A DNA stretch of 64,000 nucleotides, from NCBI GenBank assembly GCA_964020155.1, contig OZ026546.1, forward strand, positions 1,441,414 to 1,505,413, given 5' to 3'. Position 1 is the stretch's first letter, and each line of letters begins with the position of its first letter. This DNA comes from Chondrilla cf. caribensis. Taxonomy: Eukaryota > Porifera > Demospongiae > Chondrillida > Chondrillidae. Positions 45,101 through 63,264 of this stretch are shown here, piece after piece. The notes under the pieces are model-generated. The model did not search any database and had not been told where the DNA came from. It saw only the letters and a list, made by a program, of their open reading frames with translations. The translations under genes were made by a program, and so were the position numbers.

Positions 45101-48100
45101 TTCAATTTTTTTATAATGTTTATTTTATCATGCGCATACAGTGCATAAATAGTATTTTGGTATTTGCAACTCATGCAATGTAAGAGTCAAAAAATGAAAG
45201 ACAATCATTATATTATATGTTATAATAATAATACGTGTTCTTATTGTACACTAGTCACTACCAATTGTATAGCACATTGTTGGATATTGCATGAGGTCAA
45301 GAGAAGGTATAGGTGCTACACCAGATATTACATCTTTGGAAGTATCAGGATAGATCAGTCAAATAATAATTATAAATTACGTAGCAATATTAATGTGTAT
45401 ATATACATATAAAATGGATAATAACATATAATAGTACATACATAATATATTTGTTTACATAATATTATGTATATACACAGGTCATGCATTTCAGATGCTG
45501 ATATTGGATGTGTACATATTGTACATAAGTTGAAAGTATCTCATTGCTCCATTGAACATTCATAATACTTATCAATTCAAGTGCAGCATATTATATATAT
45601 TGTCTATGGCAGGAGGGGAGATGACGTAAGGTGTTAGACCTTTGCTGCTGGTCACCTTTCACGTTCGTAAGCATAGAGATGTCCTGCCGTACAAGTACAT
45701 AGTATTTCATAGACCGATTGCTTGTTTACAGTAAATTAAATGAAAAATGAACAGCTAAGGGTTATAATAATATGCTGTGTGGGTGGCACCCAATGGGTGC
45801 TTCTCAGTTTCAGATTCGTTACATTTACGGTATATGCAGCCCCAGTCCACCGACTGATTTAATGTAATATTGCTAGTTGTGAACAAAGGTAAGAAGTTCG
45901 CAAAATGATAAGATTCTAGCTACATTGAAAATCGAGTATGAAATGAGGTAATTCCTATCACAGGGGGATAACCAGCACACTTGAAGCAAGTTGCTGCCTT
46001 CACTGCCAGGTATGTTGTAGCCGAGGGTGGCCGTTACGAGTAAAACACAGTAGATGTCCTCTAAGGCTTGACATTTTTAATCGGAATCCGCCATTTTCTT
46101 GCGCATCACGTGTGACCAAAAAAGGCGGGCTGGCGGAATATAACCATAAGGTGATGTTAACGTTATTAAACTAAATTTTCTTACCTAAAGTAGTGTGTAT
46201 AATCATACAGAGCCGTTAGATTCTCGTATACACATCGTCGCCAAGTATTTTTTTGTCCAATATTGGATTTTTATATCCATTGCTGTTTATCTGACAATGA
46301 TGCAAATCCCCCTCTGTATTAACAATCTTTGTACTCAAACAGACTACGAACCGTCCTTTCCACCACTACTATAGCTATTATAAATGATTCTCAATGAAAC
46401 TCGAGCAAGAAGGTTTTGACCATTGATGGATCTACTGTAAACTGTGTTTTTGTTTTCCTTTTTTTTAGAAAAAGGAGATCCGAACTCCATCCAAGTAGTG
46501 CACATGAAACTAAAAGTTGCCACTAGGTAAAGATATGTATTCAATTTGTCATTTTATCGCTACACATGTAAAAGGTTATAACTATGGATTGCATTGATTG
46601 TACTTGCCAGCATCTTGTGCCATGTGTGAAGCATATGTGTGTTTTGTCGAGGGTATATAATGATGTGTGGCCTGCATACTGGCACCAACCAGAGTGTCAC
46701 TAGCACGAATGGTCACAGCACCTCAGGTCCTGGCTGCAATGCAGGTCACAGCAAACCTTTAATGGGATGTGTACTGTAACAGTAGTGAACTTTACAGCTG
46801 AATGCAAATTGTTTAATGTACAATATGACATTAGCATCATAATTCTATTGTACCCTATTAATAGGGTATTATTACCCTATAAGGTCATCAATTTACAGAA
46901 CTTAGTTAAATTTGTTATGTACACTGATTATCTCTATTTACCAGGCCCGGAGCAAGCAGTTTCCGGGTGGTCCGGCAAATATGCTAATAAAATGATTGCA
47001 TAATTGAATGTTAATAAATGAAATAAATGCTGTTTGGCTAGGTGACATATGGTTGAGTTGAGGCTAGAAAACAATGGTTTGTTTCTAGAGATTTCCATTG
47101 AACTTTATCCATAAAATCAAATAAGTGTTTTGGTCGGTGAGGAGAAAGTCAAATTGCCATTTGCGAAGCTGAAACTGCCTGGAGAACAGACCGAACTAAC
47201 CGAAAAACGAGAAAGTAATGTTCGAACAATAAAGCGTGTGTACAAATCGGGAATTTCGATGCGCGTGCACAACCTGCAGTAACGTTCTTCAATAACATTT
47301 AGCGCGAATTTGTCCATTTACTGTGAAAAGCTCCTCCCTGCTTCAAAATCTTGCCACATATCGATCCTTTTTGCGGCTCGTTGTTTTGATAACGAATTAG
47401 GCGTCCTTCAACTCGATTGACATTGCGTCGGCTGGTTGTGCAATACTTGTATCACATGACCAGCTCCCAAGATGGCGCTTCTACACAGCCGTCGATAACG
47501 TTCGCTATCGTTTTTCCTGAACAGCTTAGAAATCATTTCTTTCCTTCTATGTTTCTAGTTATGGAGAATTTTAGTTCTGAATCAGATTCATACAGGTGAT
47601 TTTCACACGTCACATTTGGTGAAAGCCAAAATTGCAAGTTTTTTTTTCAGGAGTTTGGCCTGAAAAGTGGTCTGGCAAATGCCGGACTTGCCGGACCACT
47701 TGCGCCGGCCTTGTTTACTACATTGCAACAGGTCACGTCTATCTTTATTCGGGGCTAATGAGTGATTGGACTAAACATTTGTTAATATGACCATCTGTCC
47801 TACATACATGCTGGTATCTATCATTAAAGTTTCCAGCACGTCAACTTAAGGGGGAAGCGTCACATACTGTATACAGTATTATATATATATATACAGAGCC
47901 CACTGTTCTGGTCCAAGCTTCATCCACTGAGTGTGTTTAGTCTCCGGACGATGTTAATCTCCAACATAGTGTAAGTACAGATGCTTGAAGTTGAAAGTGA
48001 AGTATCCCAGCAAGAGATGCTAATTTGGGAGTATTCCACCATGAAGCTATAGTGTATTCAATGTATTGTACACAATCTATGTACCATGAATCCTGTAATC

Positions 48101-48448
48101 CATGTGCTTTGTGTACAATGAGTAATAGTTGCATCCTGGTGTGGTTAATGGTAGATAATTTATATTGCAAATATGCGCATAATCCAAAACCTGTGCTACA
48201 TGGCTTATATACGCACAATTTTTCCTTTGATCTAACTCCTCAACCGAGATACAAGTACTAGTTTATCGCTGAATAGATTGCAGCAGATCTGGTTCAATTT
48301 TTTTAAATACTGAAAAAGAGTAATATCCTGCTATAAGCACCCCAGGATACAATTTATTTCCTTTAGTCATGTTACCAAATATCTACCAATCTCATATGGA
48401 TCCATGGATACATATTTTTGTGTTTTAAACAGGAAATCTCAACTCGAA
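45101..48448. other. Intergenic region with a TIR element, no supported gene
   Basis: Apart from the inverted-repeat element at 46,944-47,711, only scattered short frames are seen. A short start-like exon within the element (about 47,562-47,596, MENFSSESDSYR with a GTGATT donor) follows an AAGATGGCG motif but has no partner exon. Confidence 0.4.
46944..47711. mobile_element. Element of about 770 bp with short inverted termini
   Basis: The left end AGGCCCGGAGCAAG and the complement of the right end AGGCCGGCGCAAG are inverted. GGTCCGGCAAAT just inside the left end reappears as TCTGGCAAATGCCGG near the right end. No transposase was recognised. Confidence 0.4.
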
Positions 48449-53356
<4,908 letters not shown>

Positions 53357-54039
53357 AAACGCAATATATGTACACATAGCTATGTACTCCTACTAGTTGC
53401 TTCATGCAAGACTGACACTGCACATCAGGTGTAACTGCATACATTATGACAATACAAGTTGGTAACCGAGGAATAGAGGAGTCCAAATCTGCACTGCATG
53501 GAACCAGATTCCACATATCATGTTGAAATTGGGATACTATGGACTGATTCCAGGTGCAATACTTATAACTATCATCTTGTAATCACTGTGTGCCATTCTT
53601 CCTCTTTAAGAACACAGGAATGGTGCCTTCAGCCCTCCCTCTCCCCTGGTGACCTGAATTAAAGGGCATGCACATAACTCCCCACCCACCACTCCATGTT
53701 TTCATTGTTCTTGCTACTCTGTACACATGCATACCTGTCACTTCCACTCGTCCCAGGTATTGAAGCTTATGAATAAACCTCCTGCAATACCTGTGAAGAG
53801 TGCACATAGACCACAACATCATTCTTCACAAAAGGAGTCTCCAGTATGAAAAGGCAAATGACATCTTTACATTTTCATCATTTACTTGGGGTATTTCCTA
53901 TTCTTTCTTTCACAGACTAGTGGAATTTTTCACGGTTCCTAGTTTTTACATTTACTGTGTAAAGAAAACTTAATTCTTAAAAGTATTAGTCATGCATTAA
54001 TTCAACCAATAATTGTGTTCAATTGTCACTTGCACATAC

Positions 54040-54253
54040 AGTGGAACCTGCTATAATGACCGCCTGTCCTACATGACCATTATTGGACTATCCACCACAT
54101 CACCTCAACTACAGTAGAGCACCTCTGCAGAACACCTGTCTTGAGAGACCACATTTCCTAGTCCCATGGGTGGTCTCTATATACTGGTCTCACTGTAGTA
54201 GCATAATATAGAGTCTGGTAAAGACCACATTTCCTAGTCCTTTGGGTGGTCTC
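54040..54253. mobile_element. MITE-like element with CAGTGGAACC/GGTTTCACTG termini
   Basis: The left end ACAGTGGAACCTGCTATAAT and the right end CTATACAGGTTTCACTGTA are inverted. Inside is a direct repeat of GACCACATTTCCTAGTCC with TGGGTGGTCTCT. Relatives lie near 9,990-10,175, 29,975-30,150 and 56,770-57,030. Confidence 0.5.
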
Positions 54254-54476
54254 TCTATACAGGTTTCACTGTAGTAGCAGACAGGGTGGTAATATCACAA
54301 CATAAATCAAGTCAACATTCAAAATTACAAAAATAATATATACTGGTGATTGTACAATAAATTATAATTATTACTGAATGTGCAATTTCAGCAAACTAAT
54401 GACACATGGACCATAGCAGATAGTACATAGTAACTTAGATACTTACACATTCACACAATACAATTAATGAATACAT

Positions 54477-54744
54477 TTACAAATTTGCATAAAGTGCTCT
54501 ACTGTGGTCACCAGTCAGTTTAACTTTCCCATAGCTGGGGTTGGTTGTCATGGGAACACTTCCATCATTCATTTCCACATTAACATAGGATGAAATGATG
54601 GAGTTCTTGTGATCTTCATCAAACTTTCCTCCAGTTGATCCTGTGGTGAATGGACGTACAGAAAGTGTACATAATCACTGTAATGCTATGTGAACACATG
54701 CATACAGTACTGTACAACAGTATGGATGTACCAGACAGCTCCAG

Positions 54745-54780
<36 letters not shown>

Positions 54781-55793
54781 CACACACACACAACACACAT
54801 ACACAACACACACCACACACACACACACACACACAACACACACACACAACACACACACACACACACACACAACACACACATATACACAACACCCACCCAC
54901 ACACACACACAACACACACACACACCTCTGTGTGGAGTTAGTTTCTGTTTTCTTCTTTCTCAACAATAGCACAACCAAAATCACAACAATAATAATCACC
55001 ATGGCAACCACAACTACCACTATAACGATTATCACAACACCAGCAATCAGTCCTGTTGTATTGAGAATATACACATTGATACATGCAAACAAAGTACTAC
55101 ATACGTAATATACACAAGAGGTAACTGGTGATTGCATGCAATAATGAGGAGTTCACATATGAGCAAAACAATAAAAGCATAATTAGAATGTTATGTACGT
55201 AAAGTTAGTACTGTACATGTACGTACCTATTTCAGGAGAAGGACTAGGATCTGTACCATTATCAGGAGGTGTAGTAGGAGTCACTGTTGTACCATCTGAA
55301 GATGATGTAAACAACACTCAGTTGAAGGTGGGACACTACAACAAACACACTCAACCCACCTTCCATTCTTGTTGTAAAGTTGACATTCAGTGGATCACTT
55401 CTAATGGTGGACTCTTCTACACACACGTACTGCTACAATCTCTGCTCTGTACCTGGTACCTCCACTGAGACCACTCACATTGAAGACATTAGTAGAGTGG
55501 GTTGTTGTGGATATGGACATGTGACTACCAGCTGGGTGAACCTTGACCTCATACTGGAAGGTACAGTTCTCAAAACATGTATTCCTGTGGTCCACCTCTA
55601 GTGTGACAGTAGATGGAGTTGTAGTGATGGGTTCTCTCAGTGTGGGAGGGAAGGGGTGTTCTGGAGGAGTAGGGGAGAGGTATAAACGAAAATGAACATA
55701 AGTATAAACACCATATTCTTACCCATAATGACTATCACAAGCAATGCTTGAAAAGATATGTACATACAGTATTAACAACAAAGTACACACCCA

Positions 55794-55845
<52 letters not shown>

Positions 55846-56341
55846 ACACACATGCACACACACATACACACACACACACACTCACACTCACCTATAGGAG
55901 TAATGTTCACTACTTGACTATCATTAGTCTTGTTGTTGGCACCAAGTAGATAGTGACATTGATAACCGTAGGACATGTTTCCCCGAAAGTAGTCTCTGGT
56001 GATGTTAATGATCAGTTTATCTTTCAACACACTTACAGTTTCTAAACTGAAAGGTGTACCAGGAACAGCAAAGACTGGCAGCGTGTTCTCTTTCCAAACA
56101 GTACGAGCTAATCTGTACTGTGATGTATTTCTGATGGATTGACACAGCAGCTCCACAACATCAACGTAACACACATCACCAGGTGGAGGAGAGAGGGTCA
56201 CCTGAGAACTAACTGGAAGAAGTAGAACATGTGAGCTGATAGTCACCATCTGAGGTTGGTCCAGGAAAGATGTTCCACTGTATGCACACAATACGTACCT
56301 GTCACCACGAGAACTGAGAACTGAATGAATACGTGAGTCAT
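54477..56341 (-). CDS. Ig-FN3 type I receptor 4 (minus strand), one frame break
   Basis: Exons in order: 56299-56341 (MTHVFIQFSVLVVT, signal peptide), 55892-56212 (Ig-like, VCYVDVVELLCQS...YQCHYLLG), 55360-55660 (FN3, FENCTFQYEVKV...YRAEIVAV), 55227-55295 (Thr/Pro stalk), 54926-55052 (TM GLIAGVVIIVIVVVVVAMVI), 54477-54640 (tail, stop TAA). The FN3 exon is 301 nt instead of a multiple of three. One extra base in an ACGTGTGTGT tract shifts the end of the domain, after which ESTIRSDPLNVNFTT continues in the other frame. The TM exon ends in phase 2 while the tail needs phase 1, so a small exon may be missing. The tail has SYVNVEM, NPSYGKV and a C-terminal ALYANL. It is either a recently damaged gene or a sequence error; otherwise intact. 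It is transcribed opposite to its neighbours. Confidence 0.65.
54748..54926. repeat. (CA)n microsatellite (TG on the coding strand) at a splice donor
   Basis: Runs directly into the donor of the TM exon of receptor 4 on the minus strand. Confidence 0.95.
55799..55890. repeat. (CA)n microsatellite at a splice donor
   Basis: On the minus strand it continues the donor GTGAGTGTGAGTGTGTG of the Ig exon of receptor 4. Confidence 0.95.
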
Positions 56342-57690
56342 GACTGTATTCTTGTAGTCTGGACATGAGCAGTCCCACATTCTTGCAACCTGTAGTGTAT
56401 GCACTGAATTTAACAAAATTATACAAATTTGAAGCATGTCAATAATTATTATCTTCAATGTGACTCTAATACCATTGCTAGCTATAGTAAACACAATCAC
56501 TTGACCAGACACCACATACAAACCAATACACGGAACAACTCTACATGTATACAGTCCGGCTTGCTTAGTAAGTACCTTGAAGGTCACATGAAATCTGTAC
56601 TTCTCATCAGAGGTACTTACTATCAGTACTGGTTGACATAGTGTACATAAGCTAGCGACTGAGTGGAGTGTATGTGTGTGTTAACAAAGTACTAACCGGG
56701 GTACTTATGAAGCAAGTTGTGCTGTACTTGTAAACGATCATACTATGAACACTATACTGAGATGAATAGCAATGGAACCTGTATAAAGTCCACCTTTGTA
56801 TAAAGACCCCTATTATAAGTTATTACTATGGAACCATCCAGTGTGTCAGATGATCCACATTATGCACCTGTACATAAGGACCACATAACTACTAGTCTCA
56901 CATAGCCAGACCCTTTTCCTGATAGCTTCCTTATTCAGAAACAATCAGGACAAGGGGCTGGCTACACGAGACTAGTAACTACAGAGACCACATTCACCTG
57001 GTCCCTTAGGCAGTCTTCCCAGACATGTTTCCCTGTACTACTACTGTGTGAAGTGAATGGAACCAGTCTGGATCACAGGTTGGTTGGGCTATTAATCTCT
57101 GAACCTCCAAATGTGCCCATTGTGAACTAAGGCTTACATGCAGCCATGGAGAGCTGTATCGTAACTATTCCCTGATTTGTTGTGGCAGACTGCATCCTCT
57201 ACAGTAGTTGGTGATTGTAACTGGTTCCACCTCAATTTTCCACTGGCAAGGACTGAACTCTGGTAATGGATCATTTGTTATCAATTTGCTACCTCTAATA
57301 CACTGTTAGTGTGGTGTGTCGATTTAAAATCGAATATTACGTGACCGAAAATGATGATACACACTGGCCATGGTTGAGGTGCTCTAGAAAGACCAGATAC
57401 CTACAACAACCATTCAAACGATCTAAGCTCTGAAGCTTTCCACAATAATAATTACTCAAAGTTAACCACATATGCAACACGACTCTCACAATTATAGCAT
57501 GATTCTCATTACTGTGGAAAAGGCGCCACGCCAAACTGACGGCCATTTAAACCGGGGGAATCCCTGCAATTGTATACGTAGGGTTTCTTCAATATCATAC
57601 AGACGGGCTTACCTATCTACTTCGATCTACTGGAACAGGGGGCGTATAAACGTTCGTCTGATGAATGGGTTAGTTGCTTAAAACTTGAGT
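56342..57690. other. Spacer between receptor 4 and the next remnant
   Basis: No exon was supported. It contains MITE-like sequences (56,770-57,030, with the foldback 56,887-56,992 inside) and may include the receptor 4 promoter. Confidence 0.4.
56887..56992. mobile_element. Foldback element of about 105 bp
   Basis: ACTACTAGTCTCACATAGCC followed by AGACCCTTTTCCTGAT is mirrored by ATCAGGACAAGGGGCT then GGCTACACGAGACTAGTAAC. The arms are about 36 bp with few mismatches and the loop about 30 bp. Confidence 0.75.
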
Positions 57691-58199
57691 GATTTCATTC
57701 GTAGCAGAGATGCAGTGATCCTGTGTATCTGCTATCTTATCAGGAGCAATGCCGATCGTGGTCGAGATGAGAGTGAGGCTCTAGAATGGGATACACTACT
57801 AGACACTGCAGTGTTTGTGAGTCTGTTGTATTCCTCGTGATAATACACATTTTAACAGAATATCTTGCTTGATTAAGGAGTTTCATTTTCTGTGATTGTT
57901 GTATTATCAGAATTCCATCCTGGTATGTGTTAGTCTTTACTGCTTCCACTCACTTATTTGTAGTGTGGAAGGCATTGCGTTCATCCTTCCTCTATCTTAT
58001 GCTTGTTTCCTTCTTTATAATGGAGAATGCAACTGTTTCCAGTTTAACTTCACTGCCTAGTAGCACTTCTAAATAGGACTCCAGGTCCTGACTGCTATAC
58101 TCAACACATATTTACTTTCTTCTTTGCTTGAAACAATACCAATGGTCCGTATTCAATACTCATTCTCCAGAAGTGTGGTTACAGCACAAAAACACAGTC

Positions 58200-58201
<2 letters not shown>

Positions 58202-58280
<79 letters not shown>
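58202..58280. repeat. (TG)n microsatellite
   Basis: Pure TG of about 79 bp, at the position of the FN3-exon donor tract in receptor 2. Confidence 0.95.
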
Positions 58281-58281
<1 letters not shown>

Positions 58282-58550
58282 TGTCATGCCGGACATAGTG
58301 AACATAGCTCAGGTACAGTGGGATGTGTCTAATGGGACATAGTGTACTAGGTTCAGATGCAATATTTTGACTATCATCTTTTCAGAATAACCAAACAGAA
58401 TAACCCACATTGTAGTTTCAGCAAATTATCCAGTCTCATCTCCATAGAATGTTGTACTTTCAAATATTTAGCCTATACTGTGGATAATGTGTGTATGTGA
58501 TTGCTTTTCAGGTGCCCCCAAAAACAGCAAGTACAAACCGTGATATTAGA

Positions 58551-58603
58551 AACAGATAGCAAGTCTGATATTACAAACTGTAATATTAGACTTGCTATCT
58601 GTT
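58551..58603. repeat. 24-bp-stem hairpin
   Basis: Arms 58551-58574 (AACAGATAGCAAGTCTGATA, then TTAC) and 58580-58603 are complementary except for one pair that would be G-U in RNA. The loop is AAACT. It lies in the intron before the tail-exon fragment of the receptor pseudogene. It could be a tiny foldback element or a small-RNA precursor; no expression evidence is available. Confidence 0.8.
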
Positions 58604-59263
58604 GTTGGTGTGTCCAGGGACAACCCACACTTCACAGTCATACAATGTAGTGAGGTATGTGTGCTCCCTGGTTGCTACAGGACCAAGTGAAGGGATACTT
58701 GGACAAGATGAGAGGAACTCTATCACTCTGTCCTACCACTTAGCATAAGTGAATGATGGTAGTGTTAACCATGGCAACCAATCCAAGATACAGAAAGATT
58801 GAAAGGGGAGCTGAATGTCCAAGGCCTCTTTGAGGAAATGTATGAATAACTATGAACAGGGTGCTGTTTGTACTTTACACATCACTTTCTACGTGTATCT
58901 ATGCATGCCTGATTTCATTGTGGAGAAGTGAATGTGAAGTTCATTACGTTGTTATGCTGTTTACAGTAGGTTTGCATTACAATTATTATAGGGTTTTCCT
59001 CTCATTAAAATGGCTGCTTTTTCACGGAGTAGATCTAGATGGCTGTCTTCAGAACATGAAGATCTATGTTCAGAGGAACGAGGTTGATAACAAAAACTTG
59101 CCTGTGCATTTTTGTTGGCTCGATTATTAACAGTCTAGTATGCCATACCACTGGGATGGATTCATGTCGCTAATATGATGACAGTAGCCCGAGTTATAGG
59201 GTTTTGATGCGGTAATTGAAATTCATGGTACACCTGGATAGTCCCTGCGGATTGAAACCTGAG

Positions 59264-59805
59264 ATGTTCTGGAGTTCGTCGCTTCTAGGAGTTTTCATTG
59301 TGTGGCAAGGTAAGGAGAGTATGTAACGTGTTTATAGTTCGTACATCAACTGCAGTGCCTGGACCAGCCATTGAGAAGAAGTGTATGGCCAAGTGTGTGG
59401 GCAACTTGGGTTACCTTTAACAACCAGGCACTTGGGGTAACTGGTTTCAATGTTCCTTGTCCTTAACTGAAAACTCTGCTCCGCTCACCTGCTTAGGGCT
59501 AGGACCACAATTATTGCACATTGGACTCCACCAGAGCTTCTATATTTTCACTAGTTAGGGTTAAGGGGTTGGTTTACATGCTCGTAAACAGTATCAGTGT
59601 CTATATCAGTGGCTGGTTCAGGTGTTGTACTGGGTCCAATTAATTAGGAAATAGACCTGTAATAAACAAGCACAGTATACGTAGGTAGGTCATATTCTGA
59701 TATTACTGTTCAACCTCATTAGCTACTGCTCAGCTCTCCCTCTCAACATCCACTGATGGTGTTCAGTGTTATGGTGACCCAGTCACCTTGGTGTGTATGT
59801 ATTAG
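59264..59805 (+). pseudogene. Solitary receptor exons: signal peptide and truncated Ig start
   Basis: 59264-59309 is a signal-peptide exon (MFWSSSLLGVFIVWQ) ending in phase 1 with GTAAGG. A short exon-like piece at about 59,355-59,420 (VPGPAIEKKCMAKCVGNLGY then stop) follows. From 59723 an Ig exon begins (ATAQLSLSTSTDGVQCYGDP then VTLVC) but stops at 59803-59805, one third of normal length. It is probably a dying member of the cluster. Confidence 0.5.
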
Positions 59806-60522
59806 TGTGTGGGCTCATTGGTGTATGTACTGTTCACTCTTCACTAACAGTGCCTCACCATATGCTACAGCATATCTTTAATACCACAAACAATGATATT
59901 ATTATTCATAACTATTATTAATGGTGACGTTTTGTTTGGTATGTATGACTTACCACTGTAATACTGCACAGAAAAGTACATTTTATAGGGAATAAAGGCA
60001 ATTAGAATAGCGATCGGGCCCATCAGTTGACTCGCGTGATAAACAACAAAGGAAGAATATATCTCCAACTTTGAAGTGAGTATATGTTCAATAATATGTG
60101 GAGCTACAACAGTGCTATTATTTCCTTAGATAAAAACTCGATTATAACCTTATGTACCCAAATATGTCGACTTAATTATAACGAGCAGAAATGGCCAGAA
60201 TCACCGTTAGGCCACGGCTTGTGTGCACGATAGATAAGATTCATGAAATTTTCGCTCTTAGCAAATATAAGATTCCCTACTGGGATCCTTGTAAACACAC
60301 CTAGCAGCTAGGTACACATCCCTAGGTACACTGTTCCACCCAATACCAGCCTTATGTCCTACTATGATAGCCTAGCACACTAGTTTCCTATGACTTGTTA
60401 TCATCTTTCTTTGATTTATGGTACAGTGTACATTACATGCAGCAGTTTGAATTGTATCCATATTCACATTTTGCAGACAATAATTGTACAATATCTGTTT
60501 TCCAAGGTGGATATAATCAGCC
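59806..60522. other. Spacer before receptor 5
   Basis: No exon, RNA gene or clear element was supported. Short frames only. Confidence 0.4.
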
Positions 60523-61721
60523 ATGTTCCAGGTGAACACTGTGGTCCTGATCATCATGGTGGTGCTAGTCACCTACCGAGGTCAGTGAGCTGTATGACAT
60601 TGGGTACAAAATGTGTGTACTGTGTGGTGTATGGTGGTTTGGGTAGTACTGAACATTGTGTACATAATGTGAGTACTGTGTGGTGTATGGTGGTTCGGGT
60701 AGTACTGAACATTGTGTACATAATGTGAGTACTGTGTGGTGTATGGTGGTTTGGGTAGTACTGAACATTGGGTACATAATGTGTGTACTGTGTGGTGTAT
60801 GGTGGGTTGGGTAGTACTGAACATTATGTAATGTCATGTGTGCTTATAATATTATTATTGATGAATGCTCTGTATGCATGTTTGTGGAGATTTAGTAATG
60901 GCTGGATATTTCTATACAAGTTGTATCTTCTTCATATTTGTGTATCTTATTATTCTGCAATATACAGTTCACGCTGACCCCACCATCTCCACATCCACTC
61001 CTACTCCATGTTATGGAGATGTAGTGACTCTAGTGTGTCACCATCCTGACCTGGCCAGCAACCCTGGGAGGTACTTTAGTACTACACCAACATGGAGGGA
61101 GAATGGTGTGGGGATCACACCATCTACTGGTACGATGTTTGAAGCTAACACAGCTGTGGTGCCCACTCATACAAATCTGACAATCACCATCACAGTGGAC
61201 CACTTCAGGAACAAGTCATTCAACTATTCTTGTATACTAGCATTAGCTGAGAATGGAATACCTACTGGTGAAGTGGAAACTAGTGAAAATGTCACTGTAG
61301 ATCCTGTTGGTGAGTGGATATATGTGTATACATACACGGCGATTTTTTTTCCATGAAGCATTATGTGCAGACACAGTTAGACCTCATGCATTGTATGTAC
61401 ATACATATGTGTAAGTATATGTACATACCTGATTGGTTTGTACTTTTGCATTTTGGCCACTCAGCACTGCTTACCATGTTTGTGCACACTTGTACATCTG
61501 CATAGTACGTATGTACATGTACAATGCCCTAATAACTCTGTAGACAATACATTTTTGCATTATCGGTTTCTTTCACATTATGTACAGTACCTGCAATATA
61601 TAATATACACTACTTCCATTCATTATATATATATATATATTCCTATGCCTCATACAAACGCATACACACGCACTCTCCTTCAATGCATACCCCCTAACGC
61701 CCACAAATACTCTCCTTTAAT

Positions 61722-61816
<95 letters not shown>

Positions 61817-63206
61817 GGCTCCCCTTCCTCCCAAGATCACTACAATAGAGTCTCTCACTGAGAGAACCTCACTAACATGGACACACAATACAGTGTGTTT
61901 TAATACTAGTGACATAGAGTATGTAGTGAGCTGGGTGGACCTGGCTAGTGGTGGAGGTCTCAATGGTACTACTGTGGAGAGGAACTTCACTGTAAGGACT
62001 GGAGTGAGAGGGGTGTACCGGGTGAGGATTATGGCTACAGTGAGGGGTGTGTCCAGTGTAGGAGGTGTGGCTGCTAGCTGGGAGGATAGCAGAACTGAAG
62101 TACTGGTACACACAGGTATGTTACCATTGTGTGTGGTGTGTGCATGTCCAAAGATTCACACTTAGAATGTCTCACTGCTGCACAGGCCAACCCACTGCTC
62201 AAGGTACTGAGGGTGGTGCCTGTTTTGGACGGCCATTTTATCTGACATGTGTTCATGGCTACACTACTGACTATGACATCATCTGGAATGTGAATGGAAG
62301 TGGGATTGGGACCAGTGACCTGCTGTATGTTGTGATAGGTGGCCATGGCAGTCTGGTAGTCACGAACATCACTGTGGACCTCTTCTCCAATGTTGTCACC
62401 TCCTTCAAGTGTGCTGTTCTCCTCAATGGGACTAAGTTCACTGGAGAGCCCTACCTCATGGACCCTATTGGTACAGTGACTCTTGTGCTGTGTGTGATGT
62501 GGAGTGTGTTACATTAGATGTTTTCTCTCTTCAGAGCGTCCCCTCTCACCAGAGGTGATAGTCACAGACTCCACCCCCTACACTATAGTGCTGACACTGG
62601 ACCACTCGGATGTGTGTTTTGAGAACTACACTTTCCACTACAAGACCTCTTGGAGCATGCAGAGCAGATGGAGAATGGTCCCTTCCAGTAGAGGTCCCCC
62701 TCATCCCATCCTACACCATCACTGGTCTGAGTCCAGGTAGTGAGTACAGAGTGAGAGTGTTAGCAGAGAGTGAGGAGGACTCTACTGTAGTCAGTGGACC
62801 AGTCACTGTCAGAGCAGTCACACTAGCAGGTGGGTGTCGTACACTGTGACCCATACGTACTGTGTATACATGCATTTGCTATTCTCAATAATTTACTTGA
62901 TGTCTGTGTCCTTCAGGTCCCATTATTGGATTGGCATCTGGTTTTGGGCTCTTATCTGTTATCACCACAGTCATGTCAGCTAGTTTCTTGATTTTTTGTG
63001 TGATTTCATGCAAGAAGAAGAGAAATGAGAAAGGTGTGTACATTAGTACTCCATCAAATGTTTGTAAGTGTTCAGTATTGTGTTTTGATCTCCTCACAGA
63101 ATCCAACAATGTTGAGTCAGACAATGACGTTCCCATGACAACAAACCCCAGCTACATGAGGACCACTCTGTCCACCCCACAGCCTCCACCCACTCACATC
63201 ATTTAG
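60523..63206 (+). CDS. Ig-FN3-Ig-FN3 type I receptor 5, one frame break
   Basis: Exons: 60523-60580 (signal peptide MFQVNTVVLIIMVVLVTYR), 60968-61309 (Ig, CYGDVVTLVCHHPD...FNYSCILALAE), 61816-62115 (FN3, IEYVVSWVDLASGGGLNG), 62186-62470 (Ig, ACFGRPFYLTCVHG...FKCAVLL), 62535-62829 (FN3), 62917-63033 (TM GPIIGLASGFGLLSVITTVM), 63100-63206 (tail, VPMTTNPSYM and STPQPPPTHII, stop TAG). All introns are phase 1. The second FN3 exon is 295 nt, so one base too many; the frame changes between NYTFHYKT and GEWSLPVEVPLIPSYTITGL. The first Ig and FN3 exons are nearly identical to those of receptor 3 (48.8-49.8 kb), showing recent duplication. AATAAA at 63249-63254 is a plausible poly(A) signal. Extracellular recognition with adaptor binding through NPxY is inferred. 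Confidence 0.7.
60613..60832. repeat. 56-bp tandem repeat, four copies
   Basis: Units start GTGTGTACTGTGTGGTGTAT and end TGAACATTGTGTACATAAT. Units one to three are almost identical and the fourth is diverged. The array lies in the intron after the signal-peptide exon of receptor 5. Confidence 0.95.
61723..61814. repeat. (CA)n microsatellite forming a splice acceptor
   Basis: About 46 CA units end directly in the CAG acceptor of the first FN3 exon of receptor 5. The paralogous acceptor at 49,529 has only five CA units. Confidence 0.95.
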
Positions 63207-63264
63207 AGAACACTAAAACTGTTACTTGTTTAACTACTGAGCTTATTAAATAAATACATAATTA

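Larger units (their letters stand above)
57690..58850 (+). pseudogene. Receptor 2-like pseudogene fragments
   Basis: 57,700-57,790 matches the end of the receptor 2 Ig exon (GATCCTGTGTATCTGCTxTC, GGAGCAATGCCGATCG). 58,040-58,200 holds shreds of the FN3 exon (TCACTGCCTAGTAGCACTTC) leading to a TG tract at the same relative place. 58,681-58,850 is a tail-exon copy (GPSEGILGQDERNS) that stops early and has lost the NPxY and YxN motifs. There is no signal or TM exon. Confidence 0.7.

Noticed and set aside
60565..60837. 90-aa repetitive minus-strand frame
   Set aside because: Produced by the 56-bp tandem repeat in an intron.
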